Positions 10,901 through 22,100 are shown, counted from the first letter of the stretch. The stretch is 64,000 nucleotides of DNA from Xestospongia bergquistia (GCA_963965975.1 OZ014421.1:4763001-4827000); one strand, 5' to 3'. Numbers and translations are program-made. Notes: a model not told the origin generated them from the letters alone.

Positions 10901-11760
10901 ATTATTCAGTTATTCAAGGCTTGACAGCTTTCTTAGTTATTTCATACTTACAGTTAGCTCGGACAACTTTCCTTCTACTCAACCGAGAGTCTCCTCAAGG
11001 CATTGGAGGGAAGTCATATGAAGATCTTGTATATTGGGATGGGAGTCTTCAGTATTTTCATGGTAAGCATTTAATATATGCCATTCCAGCTATGATGTGT
11101 TTGTTAATTGTTGTCATTCCATTGCCTTTGGTACTCACATTTGATTCATTCTTCATCAAACTTGAAAGCTATTTTGCTTGTAAATTCAAATTCTTTCGAG
11201 ACAAGCAACCTTGGACAAAACTACACAATCAACTAAAGCCTTTATTGGACTCTTTTCAAGGTACTTTTAAAGATAAATTTCGTTTTTTTTCTGGTGTATT
11301 TTTTCTATATCGCATCTTGATATTAGCAACATTAGTTTTAGTTCGAACTACCATTCAATATTATATCTTTCTTGAAGCTGAGTTGGTTGTTTTGCTAACA
11401 ATTCAAGCAATACTTCAACCATTTGAAAAGGTCCATCACAACATCATAGCTCTCCTTGTGTTCTGTAACATGTCGCTCATCAATGTATTAACTATGAGAA
11501 TATATGGTGTTATATCTACAAATGGATACACAGTTGAAGTTTACATTTTACAATGGATCCAATTACTATTAATCTATATCCCAATGATTGTAGCTGTAGG
11601 ATGGTTGGTATGGAAAATTTGTAAAAGGTGTTTTAAATGTAGTATTGCCACCACTAGTCCTAATGATGATGAATACGTTGATCATGATTTCCCTGAAGAG
11701 CTGTTTAATCGTGAAGACATTCAAGTCAAAAATTATGGCAGTGTCCATAACAGTAAATAA
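7957..11760 (+). CDS. Array gene 1: beta-helix / Cys-rich / multi-pass membrane receptor-like protein
   Basis: Intronless, 1,267 codons from the ATG conserved in all copies (MTGLLLLLAAL); an in-frame ATG at 7942 would add five residues. Residues 1-17 are a signal peptide. Residues about 20-620 are a repetitive beta-strand/Asn-rich ectodomain with many NxS/T sequons and recurring short motifs (NNSSF, NTNFTSN, GGAGAA), typical of a right-handed parallel beta-helix. About 625-710 is a beta-sandwich-like linker (YILPLQVLDDMGQNV). About 711-845 is Cys-rich, including CSQCSDGYSVYFHS. From about 848 to 1220 there are 8-9 hydrophobic spans, with the motif KFRFFSGVFFLYRI before a late span. The tail has DDEYVDHDFPEELF. 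I infer a plasma-membrane surface receptor or transporter-like protein; ligand and function are unknown. Closest relative in the window over its C-terminal two thirds is gene 3. Confidence 0.88.
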   Translation: MTGLLLLLAALVIVDSKEIHLSSNGSDDDGCGLSNSPCQTLTFVASNLLKNDAQIIMDISGIVLSDVVVFHSVNNLKITGQNEKQAEISCNCVFEENSAIDSNCGMIFERTDNVELTNLMIIGCSMLYNISSNLYYESGLLIRDCTTLTFNSVTVSQSVGTGMLLMNLAGNVEINNSSFINNSLPFNRSTTTNNEIIHGGGGIHILVSACDVTAKTCNQNQSTPANYIIQNTLFMNNALNLTNLQDSFWPFSYGGGLGILLIWGVKGNKFNIDNTNFTSNKAACGSGFILHCHECYSNTLNINGSHFNENTEAKYSFGGAGAAIGFSYNQYLKSGNHFTVKHSKFTNNRGYYAAGLLVYIAATRDENCTGSNYGWFYNCTWEGNMGSVSPAVEVEPDFQSQHGTQFIMRPLFEDCYFLKNHVVRDYPNSGKYPYTYHKEVGVFLITRVIVHFKGVNIFESNSGTALYVSTSSAVFMEGAQTKFQNNTGEKGGAVALVGYSSLRYMDNTQFLFFDNKATFVGGAIYVLNFNQHVFLTSHTCFLEYAHFNISPNVSFFFEGNHANSGLANSIFLTSIDPCRFSCLKYNKNLPSPQDTFRNDSCMGTFYFDNTTSKHIASEGSTFKVLQTPPLSIIPGRQYILPLQVLDDMGQNVTQITVYQSNISITNISIDPAFNFVANNSIELTGKPGLSGNLTLSATGFRGTSASIPIILSACSPGYIMEKEGNVCVCSASRSKEYTYNGIIGCQEVKGIALVTPGYWVGYITSDVNDNISQYNLYTSDCPSGFCRDNTENTDRHYRLVSEPNKTLLEQSVCAEHRCGTMCSQCSDGYSVYFHSNTRQCGENKLCDLGFIFYVLSELLPITVIFVTIIWLDISLTSGTAYSVIFMVQMIQAMNVSVNGAVIFYPQLLRDFYVVAYNSLNLDIFDIDEMSFCLWKGTGTLDVIVMKYVSVLFAILLVFLLIFLLNHCSCGLRVKWCQKHTVHYSVIQGLTAFLVISYLQLARTTFLLLNRESPQGIGGKSYEDLVYWDGSLQYFHGKHLIYAIPAMMCLLIVVIPLPLVLTFDSFFIKLESYFACKFKFFRDKQPWTKLHNQLKPLLDSFQGTFKDKFRFFSGVFFLYRILILATLVLVRTTIQYYIFLEAELVVLLTIQAILQPFEKVHHNIIALLVFCNMSLINVLTMRIYGVISTNGYTVEVYILQWIQLLLIYIPMIVAVGWLVWKICKRCFKCSIATTSPNDDEYVDHDFPEELFNREDIQVKNYGSVHNSK

Positions 11761-12280
11761 GAAACTGCTACTAACTAATTTGTATGGAGTGTTTTTCACA
11801 ATTGTATAAAACAGAATAGATTCATTTAATCATTTGTTTGTTGTTATTACTAATTTCTTCTAAAAAAGTCACAAAAGATTGTGCACAAAAACATATTGTA
11901 TTGATGACATATTCACTCCTGATACAATTTGGGGTATAATGATATTTCTAAGTTCTCCAGGGGAATGTTGGTTTCTCTTGAGTCCAGTACTGGATGTGAT
12001 AGTTATATATGTCATGTGACTCCCGTGTAGAGAGTTGAATGGAATGAACAATGATGGAACTATTATATTTTAGGCCTTTCTTTTTTTTTATAGGAATTAA
12101 TAACAGAAATAGTCAATTTTGATAAAACCAATTAGGATAAAATTTGTTTATACAAGCAGTACTATGGGAATTACCAATACTAAAGTACACTAACGCCTTT
12201 TGTGTAATTATTTTGAAAGCTCATCAATGTTTTGATATATCAATACTAAAGTACACTGACATCTAGTTATCTTGAAAGCT
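11761..12280. repeat. Spacer after gene 1 with recurrent module
   Basis: Contains the module also seen near 7330, 13330, 17850, 18700, 23090 and 29270. Its core is a short frame reading roughly DTILGYN, then SKFS, MLVSLESST and TPM-stop, followed by a TTTTAGGCCTTTCTTT tract. In this copy the frame is interrupted. No complete gene is present. Confidence 0.6.
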
Positions 12281-12403
12281 AATTGATGGATGGATGTACG
12301 GATTGACAGGAAGATAGATGCATGGATGGCTAAATGGATAGATAGACAGATGGATTGCTGGATGAAGACAAGAGATAACAGTATGTTCTTCAATGACCTT
12401 CAC

Positions 12404-12595
12404 ATAGTATCTATACAGTCCTGGTGGAGTTATGTTGTAAGGACCAAAATGTGAGAGATAAGTGAGATCATATTCCAAACATGTTTGAGGATTTTGATAT
12501 TCTGGAAACACATATGAACAAGCTAGACCAGAAATGAAAGGAACAATTAGTGAAAGAAGAAACAGTCTTGTAATAAAATGTCCATTCAGCTCCAT
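12404..12595 (-). pseudogene. Orphan copy of alpha-L-fucosidase exon 1
   Basis: Nearly identical to fucosidase exon 1 (6414-6605), including the signal peptide [18 protein letters not shown] and the start of the MRH domain. No downstream fucosidase exons exist on this side: receptor gene 1 follows. It was carried along by the roughly 6-kb tandem duplication. It could still be transcribed from a duplicated promoter but cannot encode the enzyme. Confidence 0.85.
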
Positions 12596-13876
12596 TTTAA
12601 TTCGTAGGGTGGGGCTGCTTTGCAGGCTATGAATATAGGCCATCTCCTAACAACAAATATGGTACTTGGATATTACAGCTTATCCTTCAGTAACAATTCT
12701 ATATAAATGCACAGCAAATATAAAATATTAATCACATCTTTCATAACTTCACTCAAGTAACTTTCATGAAAGTTCAACAAAGATGGCTCTCTTTTAGATG
12801 ATACTAAACTTCTTTGCAATGATGCTCCCATAAAGTTCATAAACAAAACAGGAAGAGATGATATTTGAATTGTCATCTTTGGAAGGAACAAAAGTTCTCC
12901 CATCAACTGTTCATGTGTAGCTTGGGACACTTGTCATCCTAACGAAACTAATACAATCATTTTCCCTTACAGGTTTGAATTAGGTGCCCACTGTGAAGAA
13001 GAGAGGTTCACTCCTGTATCTGCTCGTCTTGGCACTTGCCATGACATAGTTCATGAAAGGAGGGACCTTCCTCTTCTCTTCAAGGAAGGCACATATAACA
13101 ATAACTAATAGAAACGCTGTTATAATCATTCTTTTACTGTAGATAAGACTTGTTCTACTTTAAATCCTTGCTGTATCACAGTAAGGAATACTCATCCTAC
13201 AAACTGGTCTGGATGCCTCTACAATGTATAGGAACAAGAAACTCATGTTGCTGTGAGAAAGGGTTCTTGTTGGAGAAAAAAGTTAAATTTGAGATCACTA
13301 ACACCATCTTCTTCGGTGTAGTCCACCATGGTACACTTTGTGTTGGTGACACATTCACTTCTGATACTATTTTGGGTTATAATAAATTTGATGTTTCTAA
13401 GTTCTCCAAAGAAATGTTGGTGTCTCTTGTGTCTAGTACTGAATCTGATAGTTATGTCTTTTGTATGACTCCCATGTAGAGAGTTGAATGGAATGGACAA
13501 TGATGGAACTATTGTATTTTAGGCCTTTCTTTTATTTATGGAAAGTTAATAATAGAAATAGTCAATTTGAAATGATAGATTATTTCCACAGTTGTAATTT
13601 CTGTAACCTTTTTATTAATAATATCAATTTGGATAAATTATATTATGTCTACAGTCACAAGTACTTATAGGGGATAACATTAATACACAGAATGACAAAC
13701 TACCATTCCCTTGATTGACAATCTGAAAGTGAAAGCTCAATGTTTTGATAACAGCTAATTCTTCCCATTTTATTCATTTAAGTGAAAACTAGTAACATAT
13801 AAGTAGAGTCCTGAGAATAAAGTAGATTGACATCTATTGTGTAATTGGTTATCTGGAAAGCTTATCAATTTTTGGT

Positions 13877-13899
13877 ATATCAGGCGATCTTAAGTAACC
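13877..13899 (+). promoter_or_regulatory. Group-A conserved upstream element, gene 2
   Basis: Same element as before gene 1, with GGCGATCTTAAGTAACC. Confidence 0.5.
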
Positions 13900-13938
13900 A
13901 CACAAGTGAGTGCTAATTGTTCTATGAGAGAACAGGTC

Positions 13939-16900
13939 ATGGCAGGTCTACTACTCCTATTAGCAGCTCTTCTCATAGTAGATAGCAAAGAGATTCACCT
14001 ATCTTCAAATGGCTCAGATGATGATAGTTGTGGACTTTCTAACAGTCCTTGTCAAACACTCGCATTTGTTGCGTCTAATCTATTGACAAATGATACTCAA
14101 ATTGTTATCGGTACAACAGGAGTTGTGTTAAGTGAAGTGGCTGTATTTCACTCAGTAAGTAATCTGAAAATCACAGGACAGAATGAAAAAGAAACTGAAA
14201 TTATTTGCAACTGTACACTTGAGGAAAACTCTGCTATTGATAGCAATTGTGGTATGATTTTTGAGCGCACTAATAATGTGGAGTTGACAAACTTAAAGAT
14301 AATAGGTTGTAGCATGTTGTATAAGGTCTCTTCTAATTTGTACTATGAGAGTGGGATTCTGATTAGAGATTGTACAACATTGACTTTCAATTCAGTTACA
14401 GTCTCACAAAGTGTTGGTACTGGTATGCTTCTAATGAATTTAGCTGGTAACATTAAAATAATTAATTCCTCATTCACCAACAATTCTCTTCCTTTCAACA
14501 GGAGCACAACTACTAATAATGACATCATTCATGGTGGAAGTGGGATTCATATCCTTGTTTCAGCATGTGATGTAACAGCCAACGCTTGTAATCGAAACCA
14601 GTCCACACCAGCAAACTATATCATACAGAATACACTGTTTATGAGTAACACACTTAATTTGACTAATCTACAAGATAGTTATTGGTCATTTAGTTATGGA
14701 GGAGGGCTTGGAATTTTATTGATATGGGGAGTAAAAGGAAATACATTTATAATTCACAACACTAATTTTACTAGCAACAAGGCTGCTTGTGGAAGTGGAT
14801 TCATCTTGCATTGTCATGAATGCTATAGTAATACACTTAATATTAATGGCAGTCACTTCAATGAGAATACAGAAGCTAAATATTCATTTGGTGGTGCTGG
14901 GGCAGCCATTGGATTTGCACATAATAATTATCTTAGATCTGGCAACAATTTTATTGTCAAACACTCTAAATTCACTAATAATAAGGGCTATTATGCAGCT
15001 GGACTACTAGTATATATTGCTGCCACGAGAGATGAAGATTGTACTGTTTCTAATAATGCTTGGTTCTATAATTGTACATGGGAAGGAAACATGGGATCTG
15101 TAAGCCCAGCAGTTGAAGTGGAACCAGAGTTTCAAAGCCAACATGGAACTCAATTTATAATGAGACCTCTGTTTGAAGACTGTTACTTCTTAAAGAACCA
15201 TGTGGTTAGACATTACCCTAATTCAGGCAAGTATCCATACACTTACTATGAAGAAGTAGGGGTCTTCTTAATAACTAGGATCATTGTCCATTTCAAAGGA
15301 GTCAATATTTTTGAAAGTAACTCAGGTACAGCACTATATGTCTCTACATCTTCTGCTGTCTTTATGGATGGTGCACAGACTAAGTTTCAAAATAACACAG
15401 GAGAGAGAGGAGGTGCAGTTGCACTTGTAGGATACTCTACTTTACGTTATATGGACAACACCCAATTTCTTTTCATTGACAACAAAGCCACTTTTGTAGG
15501 AGGAGCCATTTATGTCCTTAATTTCAACCAACATATTTTCTTTACCTCACACACATGTTTCCTGGAATATGCTCATTTTAACATTTCACCAAATGTGAGC
15601 TTTTTTTTCAAAGGCAATCGTGCAAACTCTGGTCTTGCTAATTCAATATTTCTGACAAGTATTGACCCTTGTAGATTTTCATGTCTGAAGTACAACAAAA
15701 ATCTACCATCTCCACAAGATACTTTTCATAATGGCAGTTGTATGGGAACCTTCTACTTTGATAACATAACTTCAAAGCATATTGCTTCAGAAGGATCTAT
15801 GTTCTATCTTCTCCAGACCCCCCCACTGAGTATTATTCCTGGTAGACAATATATATTGCCTCTCCAAGTATTGGATGATATGGGACAAAATGTCACACCA
15901 ATCACTGTGTATCAATCTAACATCTCTGTACCTGGTATCTCAATAGACCCTGCCTTTAATTTTGTTGCTAATAATAGCATTGAATTAACTGGAAAGCCAG
16001 GACTCAGTGGAAACTTGTCGTTATTCGTTATTGGATTTCATGGTACATCTGCTAGTATACCAATCATCCTGTCTGCTTGCTCACCGGGATACATTATGGA
16101 AAAGGAAGGAAATGTATGTGTATGTTCAGCCTCTCGTAGTAAAGAATACACATATAATGGAATTATTGGGTGTCAAGAAGTAAAAGGCATAGCATTAGTC
16201 ACTCCAGGTTACTGGGTGGGCTATATTACTTCTGATGTTAATGACAATATTAGTCAATATAACTTGTACACAAGTGACTGTCCTAGTGGTTTCTGTAGAG
16301 ACAATACTGAGAATACAGACCGGCACTATAGACTTGTTTCAGAACCTAACAAAACATTATTGGAGCAAACTGTTTGTGCTGAACACAGACATGGAACTAT
16401 GTGTAGTCAATGTAGTGACGGATACTCTGTCTATTTCCATTCCAATACACATCGATGTGGTGAGAACAAACTCTGTCATTTAGGCTTTATATTCTATGTA
16501 CTCAGTGAACTATTACCTATCACAGTGATCTTTGTTACTATAATATGGTTGGACATCAGTCTCACAAGTGGTACTGCATACAGTGTCATCTTTATGGTAC
16601 AAATGATCCAGGCTATGAATGTTTCTGTTAATGGTGCCGTCACTTTTGATCCCCAACTCCTACAGGATTTTTATGTAGTTGCATACAATTCTTTAAATTT
16701 AGATATCTTTGACATTGATGAAATGTCATTCTGTTTATGGAAAGGTGCTGGAACTATAGACTTAATTGCTATGAAGTATGTCTCTGTTGTGTTTGCAATT
16801 CTACTTGTGTTCTTGCTTATCTTTCTTCTCAATCATTGTTCTTGTGGGCTGCGAATCAAATGGTGCCAAAAACGCACTGTACATTATTCAGTTATTCAAG

Positions 16901-17739
16901 GCTTGACAGCTTTCTTAGTTATTTCATACTTACAGTTAGCTCGAGCAACTTTCCTTCTACTCAACCGAGAGTCTCCTCAAGGCATTGGAGGGAAGTCATA
17001 TGAAAATCTTGTATTTTGGGACGGGAGTCTTCAATATTTTCATGGCAAGCATTTAATATATGCCATTCCAGCTATGATATTTTTGTTAATTGTTGTCATT
17101 CCATTGCCTTTGGTACTCACATTTGATTCATTCTTCATCAAACTTGAAAGCTATTTTGCTTGTAAATTCAAATTCTTTCGAGACAAGCAACCTTGGACAA
17201 AACTACACAATCAACTAAAGCCTTTATTGGACTCTTTTCAAGGTACTTTCAAAGATAAATTCCGTTTTTTTTCAGGTGTATTTTTTTTATATCGCATCTT
17301 GATATTAGCAACATTAGTTTTAGTTCGAACTACCATTCAATATTATGTATTTGTTGGACTTGAGTTGGTTGTTTTGCTAACAGTCCAAGCAATACTTCAA
17401 CCATTTGAAAAGATCCATCACAACATCATAGCTCTTCTCGTGTTCTGTAACATGTTGCTCATCAATGCATTAACTATGAGAATATATGGTGTTATATCTA
17501 CAAATGGATACACAGTTGAAGTTTACATTTTACAATGGATCCAACTACTGTTGATCTATATCCCAATGATTGTAGCTGTAGGATGGTTGGTATGGAAAAT
17601 TTGTAAAAGGTGTTTTAAATTTAGTATTGCCACTAGTCCTAATGATGATGAATACATTGATCATGATTTCCCTGAAGAGCTGTTTAATCGTGAAGACATT
17701 CAAGTCAAAAATTATGGCAGTGTCCATAACAGTAAATAA
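13939..17739 (+). CDS. Array gene 2: beta-helix / Cys-rich / multi-pass membrane receptor-like protein
   Basis: Intronless, 1,266 codons from the conserved MAGLLLLLAAL start; an in-frame ATG lies at 13924. Domain order is as in gene 1. Its N-terminal ectodomain from VVLSEVAVF to GILLIWGVKGN is almost identical to gene 3. Its linker (VPGISIDPAF, GNLSLFVIGFHG) is shared with gene 4 rather than gene 1. Between the second and third membrane spans it has its own variant VNGAVTFDPQLLQDFYVV. The cytosolic tail ends in the group-A signature YGSVHNSK. Confidence 0.88.
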   Translation: MAGLLLLLAALLIVDSKEIHLSSNGSDDDSCGLSNSPCQTLAFVASNLLTNDTQIVIGTTGVVLSEVAVFHSVSNLKITGQNEKETEIICNCTLEENSAIDSNCGMIFERTNNVELTNLKIIGCSMLYKVSSNLYYESGILIRDCTTLTFNSVTVSQSVGTGMLLMNLAGNIKIINSSFTNNSLPFNRSTTTNNDIIHGGSGIHILVSACDVTANACNRNQSTPANYIIQNTLFMSNTLNLTNLQDSYWSFSYGGGLGILLIWGVKGNTFIIHNTNFTSNKAACGSGFILHCHECYSNTLNINGSHFNENTEAKYSFGGAGAAIGFAHNNYLRSGNNFIVKHSKFTNNKGYYAAGLLVYIAATRDEDCTVSNNAWFYNCTWEGNMGSVSPAVEVEPEFQSQHGTQFIMRPLFEDCYFLKNHVVRHYPNSGKYPYTYYEEVGVFLITRIIVHFKGVNIFESNSGTALYVSTSSAVFMDGAQTKFQNNTGERGGAVALVGYSTLRYMDNTQFLFIDNKATFVGGAIYVLNFNQHIFFTSHTCFLEYAHFNISPNVSFFFKGNRANSGLANSIFLTSIDPCRFSCLKYNKNLPSPQDTFHNGSCMGTFYFDNITSKHIASEGSMFYLLQTPPLSIIPGRQYILPLQVLDDMGQNVTPITVYQSNISVPGISIDPAFNFVANNSIELTGKPGLSGNLSLFVIGFHGTSASIPIILSACSPGYIMEKEGNVCVCSASRSKEYTYNGIIGCQEVKGIALVTPGYWVGYITSDVNDNISQYNLYTSDCPSGFCRDNTENTDRHYRLVSEPNKTLLEQTVCAEHRHGTMCSQCSDGYSVYFHSNTHRCGENKLCHLGFIFYVLSELLPITVIFVTIIWLDISLTSGTAYSVIFMVQMIQAMNVSVNGAVTFDPQLLQDFYVVAYNSLNLDIFDIDEMSFCLWKGAGTIDLIAMKYVSVVFAILLVFLLIFLLNHCSCGLRIKWCQKRTVHYSVIQGLTAFLVISYLQLARATFLLLNRESPQGIGGKSYENLVFWDGSLQYFHGKHLIYAIPAMIFLLIVVIPLPLVLTFDSFFIKLESYFACKFKFFRDKQPWTKLHNQLKPLLDSFQGTFKDKFRFFSGVFFLYRILILATLVLVRTTIQYYVFVGLELVVLLTVQAILQPFEKIHHNIIALLVFCNMLLINALTMRIYGVISTNGYTVEVYILQWIQLLLIYIPMIVAVGWLVWKICKRCFKFSIATSPNDDEYIDHDFPEELFNREDIQVKNYGSVHNSK

Positions 17740-18280
17740 GAAACTGCTACTAACTAATTTGTATGGAGTGTTTTCACAATTGTATAAAACAGAATAGATT
17801 CATTTATTCATTTGTTTGTTGTTATTACTAATTTCTTCTAAAAAGTCACAAAAAGATTGTGCACAAAAACATATTGTATTGATGACATATTCACTCCTGA
17901 TACAATTTTGGGTTATAATGATATTTCTAAGTTCTCCAGGGGAATGTTGGTTTCTCTTGAGTCCAGTACTGGATGTGACAGTTATATATGTCGTGTGACT
18001 CCCATGTAGAGAGTTGAATGGAATGAACAATGATGGAACTATTGTATTTTAGGCCTTTCTTTTATTTTATAGGAATTAATAATAGAAATAGTCGATTTTG
18101 ATAAAACCAAATAGGATAAAATTTGTTTATACAAGCAGTACTATGGGAATTACCAATACTAAAGACTAAAGTACACTAACACCTTTTGTGTAATTATGCT
18201 GAAAGCTCATCAATGTTTTGATATATATATATCAGGTGATCTTAAGAAACTGATAAGTTATTTTTGTGAGAGAACAGGTC
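17740..18280. repeat. Spacer between gene 2 and the mini-gene with recurrent module
   Basis: Starts with the same 3' flank as gene 1 (AAACTGCTACTAACTAATTTG), then holds the module at about 17850-18060 and the 5' flank with the group-A element. No other gene is seen. Confidence 0.6.
18229..18250 (+). promoter_or_regulatory. Group-A conserved upstream element, mini-gene
   Basis: ATATCAGGTGATCTTAAGAAAC, preceded by a short extra TA run. It shows that the mini-gene kept its upstream region. Confidence 0.5.
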
Positions 18281-18589
18281 ATGGCCGGTCTACTATTCCT
18301 ATTAGCAGTTCTTCTTACAGTAGATGGTAAAGAGATTCATGTATCTTCAAATGGTTCAGATGATGATGGTTGTGGATTCCCTAACAGTCCTTGTCAAACA
18401 CTCGAGTTTATTGCTTCTGATCTGTTGACAAATAATACTCAAATTATTATAAATAAAAGGTGTTTTAAATTTAATATTGCCACTAGTCCTAATGATGATG
18501 AATACATTGATCATGATTTCCCTGTAGAGCTGTTTAATTGTGAAGACATTCAAGTCAAAAGTTATGGAAGTGTCCATAATAGTAAATAA
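18281..18589 (+). CDS. In-frame internally deleted array mini-gene (102 codons)
   Basis: The first roughly 57 codons match the start of gene 4 (MAGLLFLLAVLL signal peptide, HVSSNGSDDDGCG, DLLTNNTQIII). At about 18451-18454 the frame jumps directly to the group-A cytosolic tail (KRCFKFNIATSPNDDEY to YGSVHNSK-stop), so about 3.5 kb encoding the ectodomain, Cys-rich region and all membrane spans is missing. The junction is in frame, shows a short AT-rich filler rather than a splice-site signature, and retains both flanks. The product would be a small secreted peptide that includes a normally cytosolic tail. It could equally be a non-functional deletion product that happens to be in frame. Confidence 0.65.
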   Translation: MAGLLFLLAVLLTVDGKEIHVSSNGSDDDGCGFPNSPCQTLEFIASDLLTNNTQIIINKRCFKFNIATSPNDDEYIDHDFPVELFNCEDIQVKSYGSVHNSK

Positions 18590-19172
18590 GAAACTACTAC
18601 TATAACTAATTTGTATGGAGTGTTTTCACAATTGTATAAAACAGAAAAGATTCATTTATTCATTTGTTTGTTGTTATTACTAATTTCTTCCAAAAAGTCA
18701 CAAAAAGATTGTGCACAAAAACATATTGTATTGATGACATATTCACTCCTGATATAATTTTGAGTTATAATAAATTTGATGTTTCTAAGTTCTCCAAGGA
18801 AATGTTGATGTCTCTTGAGTCCAGTACTGAATGTGACAGTTATATCTTTCATATGACTCCCATGTAGAGAGTTGAATGGAATGAACAATGATGGAACTAT
18901 TGTATTTTAGGCCTTTCTTTTATTTATGGGAAGTTAATAATAGAAATAGTCAATTTTGAAATGGTTAGATCTATTTCAACAAAAGTAGTTGTTTTTGATA
19001 AAACCAATTAGGATAAAATTTGTTTATACAAGTGGTACTATGGGAATTACCAATACTAAAGTACACTGACATAGTTAGCTATCTTGAAAGCTCATCAATG
19101 TTTTGATATATCAGGTGATCTTAAGAAACCATATAAGTCAGTGCTAATAATTGTTCTGTGAGAGAACAGGTC
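18590..19172. repeat. Spacer between the mini-gene and gene 3 with recurrent module
   Basis: Module at about 18700-18920 in which the short frame is open up to the TPM-stop, then the 5' flank of gene 3. No other gene is seen. Confidence 0.6.
19106..19130 (+). promoter_or_regulatory. Group-A conserved upstream element, gene 3
   Basis: ATATCAGGTGATCTTAAG followed by AAACC, 43 bp before the conserved ATG at 19173. Confidence 0.5.
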
Positions 19173-22100
19173 ATGGCAGGTCTACTATTACTATTAGCAG
19201 TTCTTCTTACAGTAGATGGTAAAGAGATTCATGTATCTTCAAATGGTTCAGATTATGATGGTTGTGGACTCCCTAACAGTCCTTGTCAAACACTCGAGTT
19301 TATTGCTTCTAGATCTGATCTATTGGAAAATGATACTCAAATTGTTATCGATACATCAGGAGTTGTGTTAAGTGAAGTGGCTGTATTTCACTCAGTAAGT
19401 AATCTGAAAATCACAGGACAGAATGAAAAAGAAACTGAAATTATTTGCAACTGTACACTTGAGGAAAACTCTGCTATTGATAGCAATTGTGGTATGATTT
19501 TTGAGCGCACTAATAATGTGGAGTTGACAAACTTAAAGATAATAGGTTGTAGCATGTTGTATAAGGTCTCTTCTAATTTGTACTATGAGAGTGGGATTCT
19601 GATTAGAGATTGTACAACATTGACTTTCAATTCAGTTACAGTCTCACAAAGTGTTGGTACTGGTATGCTTCTAATGAATTTAGCTGGTAACATTAAAATA
19701 ATTAATTCCTCATTCACCAACAATTCTCTTCCTTTCAACAGGAGCACAACTACTAATAATGACATCATTCATGGTGGAAGTGGGATTCATATCCTTGTTT
19801 CAGCATGTGATGTAACAGCCAACGCTTGTAATCGAAACCAGTCCACACCAGCAAACTATATCATAAAGAATACACTGTTTATGAGTAACACACTTAATTT
19901 GACTAATCTACAAGATAGTTATTGGTCATTTAGTTATGGAGGAGGGCTTGGAATTTTATTGATATGGGGAGTAAAAGGAAATAAGTTTAACGTTGACAAC
20001 ACTAATTTTACTAGCAACAAGGCTGCTTGTGGAAGTGGATTTATCTTGCATTGTCATGAATGCTATAGTAATACACTTAATATTAATGGCAGTCACTTCA
20101 ATGAGAATACAGAAGCTAAATATTCATTTGGTGGTGCTGGGGCAGCCATTGGATTTTCATATAATCAATATCTTGGATCTGGCAACAATTTTACTGTTAA
20201 ACATTCTAAATTCACTAATAATAGGGGCTATTATGCAGCTGGACTACTAGTATATATTGCTGCCACAAGAGATGAAAATTGTACAGTTTCTAATTATGGT
20301 TGGTTCTATAATTGTATATGGGAAGGAAACATGGGATCTGTAAGCCCAGCAGTTGAAGTGGAACCAGATTTTCAAAGCCAACATGGAACTCAATTTATAA
20401 TGAGACCTCTGTTTGAAGACTGTTACTTTTTAAAGAACCATGTTGTTAGAGATTATCCTAATTCAGGAAAGTATCCATACACTTACCATAAAGAAGTAGG
20501 GGTCTTCTTAATAACTAGGGTCATTGTCCATTTTAAAGGAATCAATATTTTTGAAAGTAATTCAGGTACAGCACTATATGTCACTACATCCTCTGCTGTC
20601 TTTATGGATGGTGCACAGACTAAGTTTCAAAATAACACAGGAGAGAAAGGAGGTGCAGTTGCACTTGTAGGATACTCTAGTTTACGTTATATGGACAACA
20701 CCCAATTTCTTTTCTTTGACAACAAAGCCACTTTTGTAGGAGGAGCCATTTATGTCCTTAATTTCAACCAACATGTTTTCCTTACCTCACACACATGTTT
20801 CCTGGAATATGCTCATTTTAACATTTCACCAAATGTGAGCTTTTTTTTCGAAGGTAATCATGCAAACTCTGGTCTTGCTAATTCAATATTTCTGACAAGT
20901 ATTGACCCTTGTAGATTTTCATGTCTGAAGTACAACAAAAATCTACCATCTCCACAAGATACTTTTCGTAATAACAGTTGTATGGGAACCTTCTACTTTG
21001 ATAACACAACTTCAAAGCATATTGCTTCAGAAGGGTCTACATTCAAAGTTCTTCAGACCCCTCCACTGAGTATTATTCCTGGTAGACAGTATATATTGCC
21101 TCTCCAAGTATTGGATGATATGGGACAAAATGTCACACAGATTACTGTGTATCAATCTAACATCTCTGTAACTAATATTTCAATAGACCCTGCCTTTAAT
21201 TTTGTTGCTAATAATAGCATTGAATTAACTGGAAAGCCAGGACTCAGTGGAAACTTGACATTATCTGCTACTGGATTTCGTGGCACATCTGCTAGTATAC
21301 CAATCATCCTGTCTGCTTGCTCACCGGGATACATTATGGAAAAGGAAGGAAATGTATGTGTATGTTCAGCCTCTCGTAGTAAAGAATACACATATAATGG
21401 AATTATTGGGTGTCAAGAAGTAAAAGGCATAGCATTAGTCACTCCAGGTTACTGGGTGGGCTATATTACTTCTGATGTTAATGACAATATTAGTCAATAT
21501 AACTTGTACACTAGCGACTGTCCTAGTGGCTTCTGTAGAGACAATACTGAGAATACAGACCGGCACTATAGACTTGTTTCAGAACCTAACAAAACATTAT
21601 TGGAGCAAACTGTTTGTGCTGAATACAGATATGGAACTATGTGTGGTCAATGTAGGGATGGATACTCTGTCTACTTCCATTCCGGTACACATCGATGTGG
21701 TGAGAACAAACTCTGTCATTTAGGCTTTATATTCTATGTGCTCAGTGAACTATTACCTATCACAGTGATCTTTGTTACTATAATATGGTTGGACATCAGT
21801 CTCACAAGTGGTATTGCATACAGTGTCATCTTTATGGTACAAATGATCCGGGCTATGAATGTTTCTGTTAATGGTGCTGTCATTTTTTATCCCCAACTTC
21901 TAAGAGATTTCTATGTAGTGGCATACAATTCTTTAAATTTGGATATCTTTGACATTGATGAAATGTCATTCTGTTTATGGAAAGGTGCTGCGACTCTAGA
22001 TGTAATTGTTATGAAGTATGTCTCTGTTGTGTTTGCAATTCTACTTGTGTTCTTGCTTATCTTTCTTCTTAATCACTGCTCTTGTGGGCTACGAGTCAAA

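Larger units (their letters stand above)
12281..13938. repeat. Duplicated block, copy 2
   Basis: Second copy of 6291-7956, joined to the module-bearing spacer at the sequence aattgatgg near 12281. It carries the orphan fucosidase exon (12404-12595), both exon-like plus-strand frames, the recurrent module (about 13330-13530, with an in-frame stop after TPM) and the 5' flank of gene 2. Confidence 0.7.
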
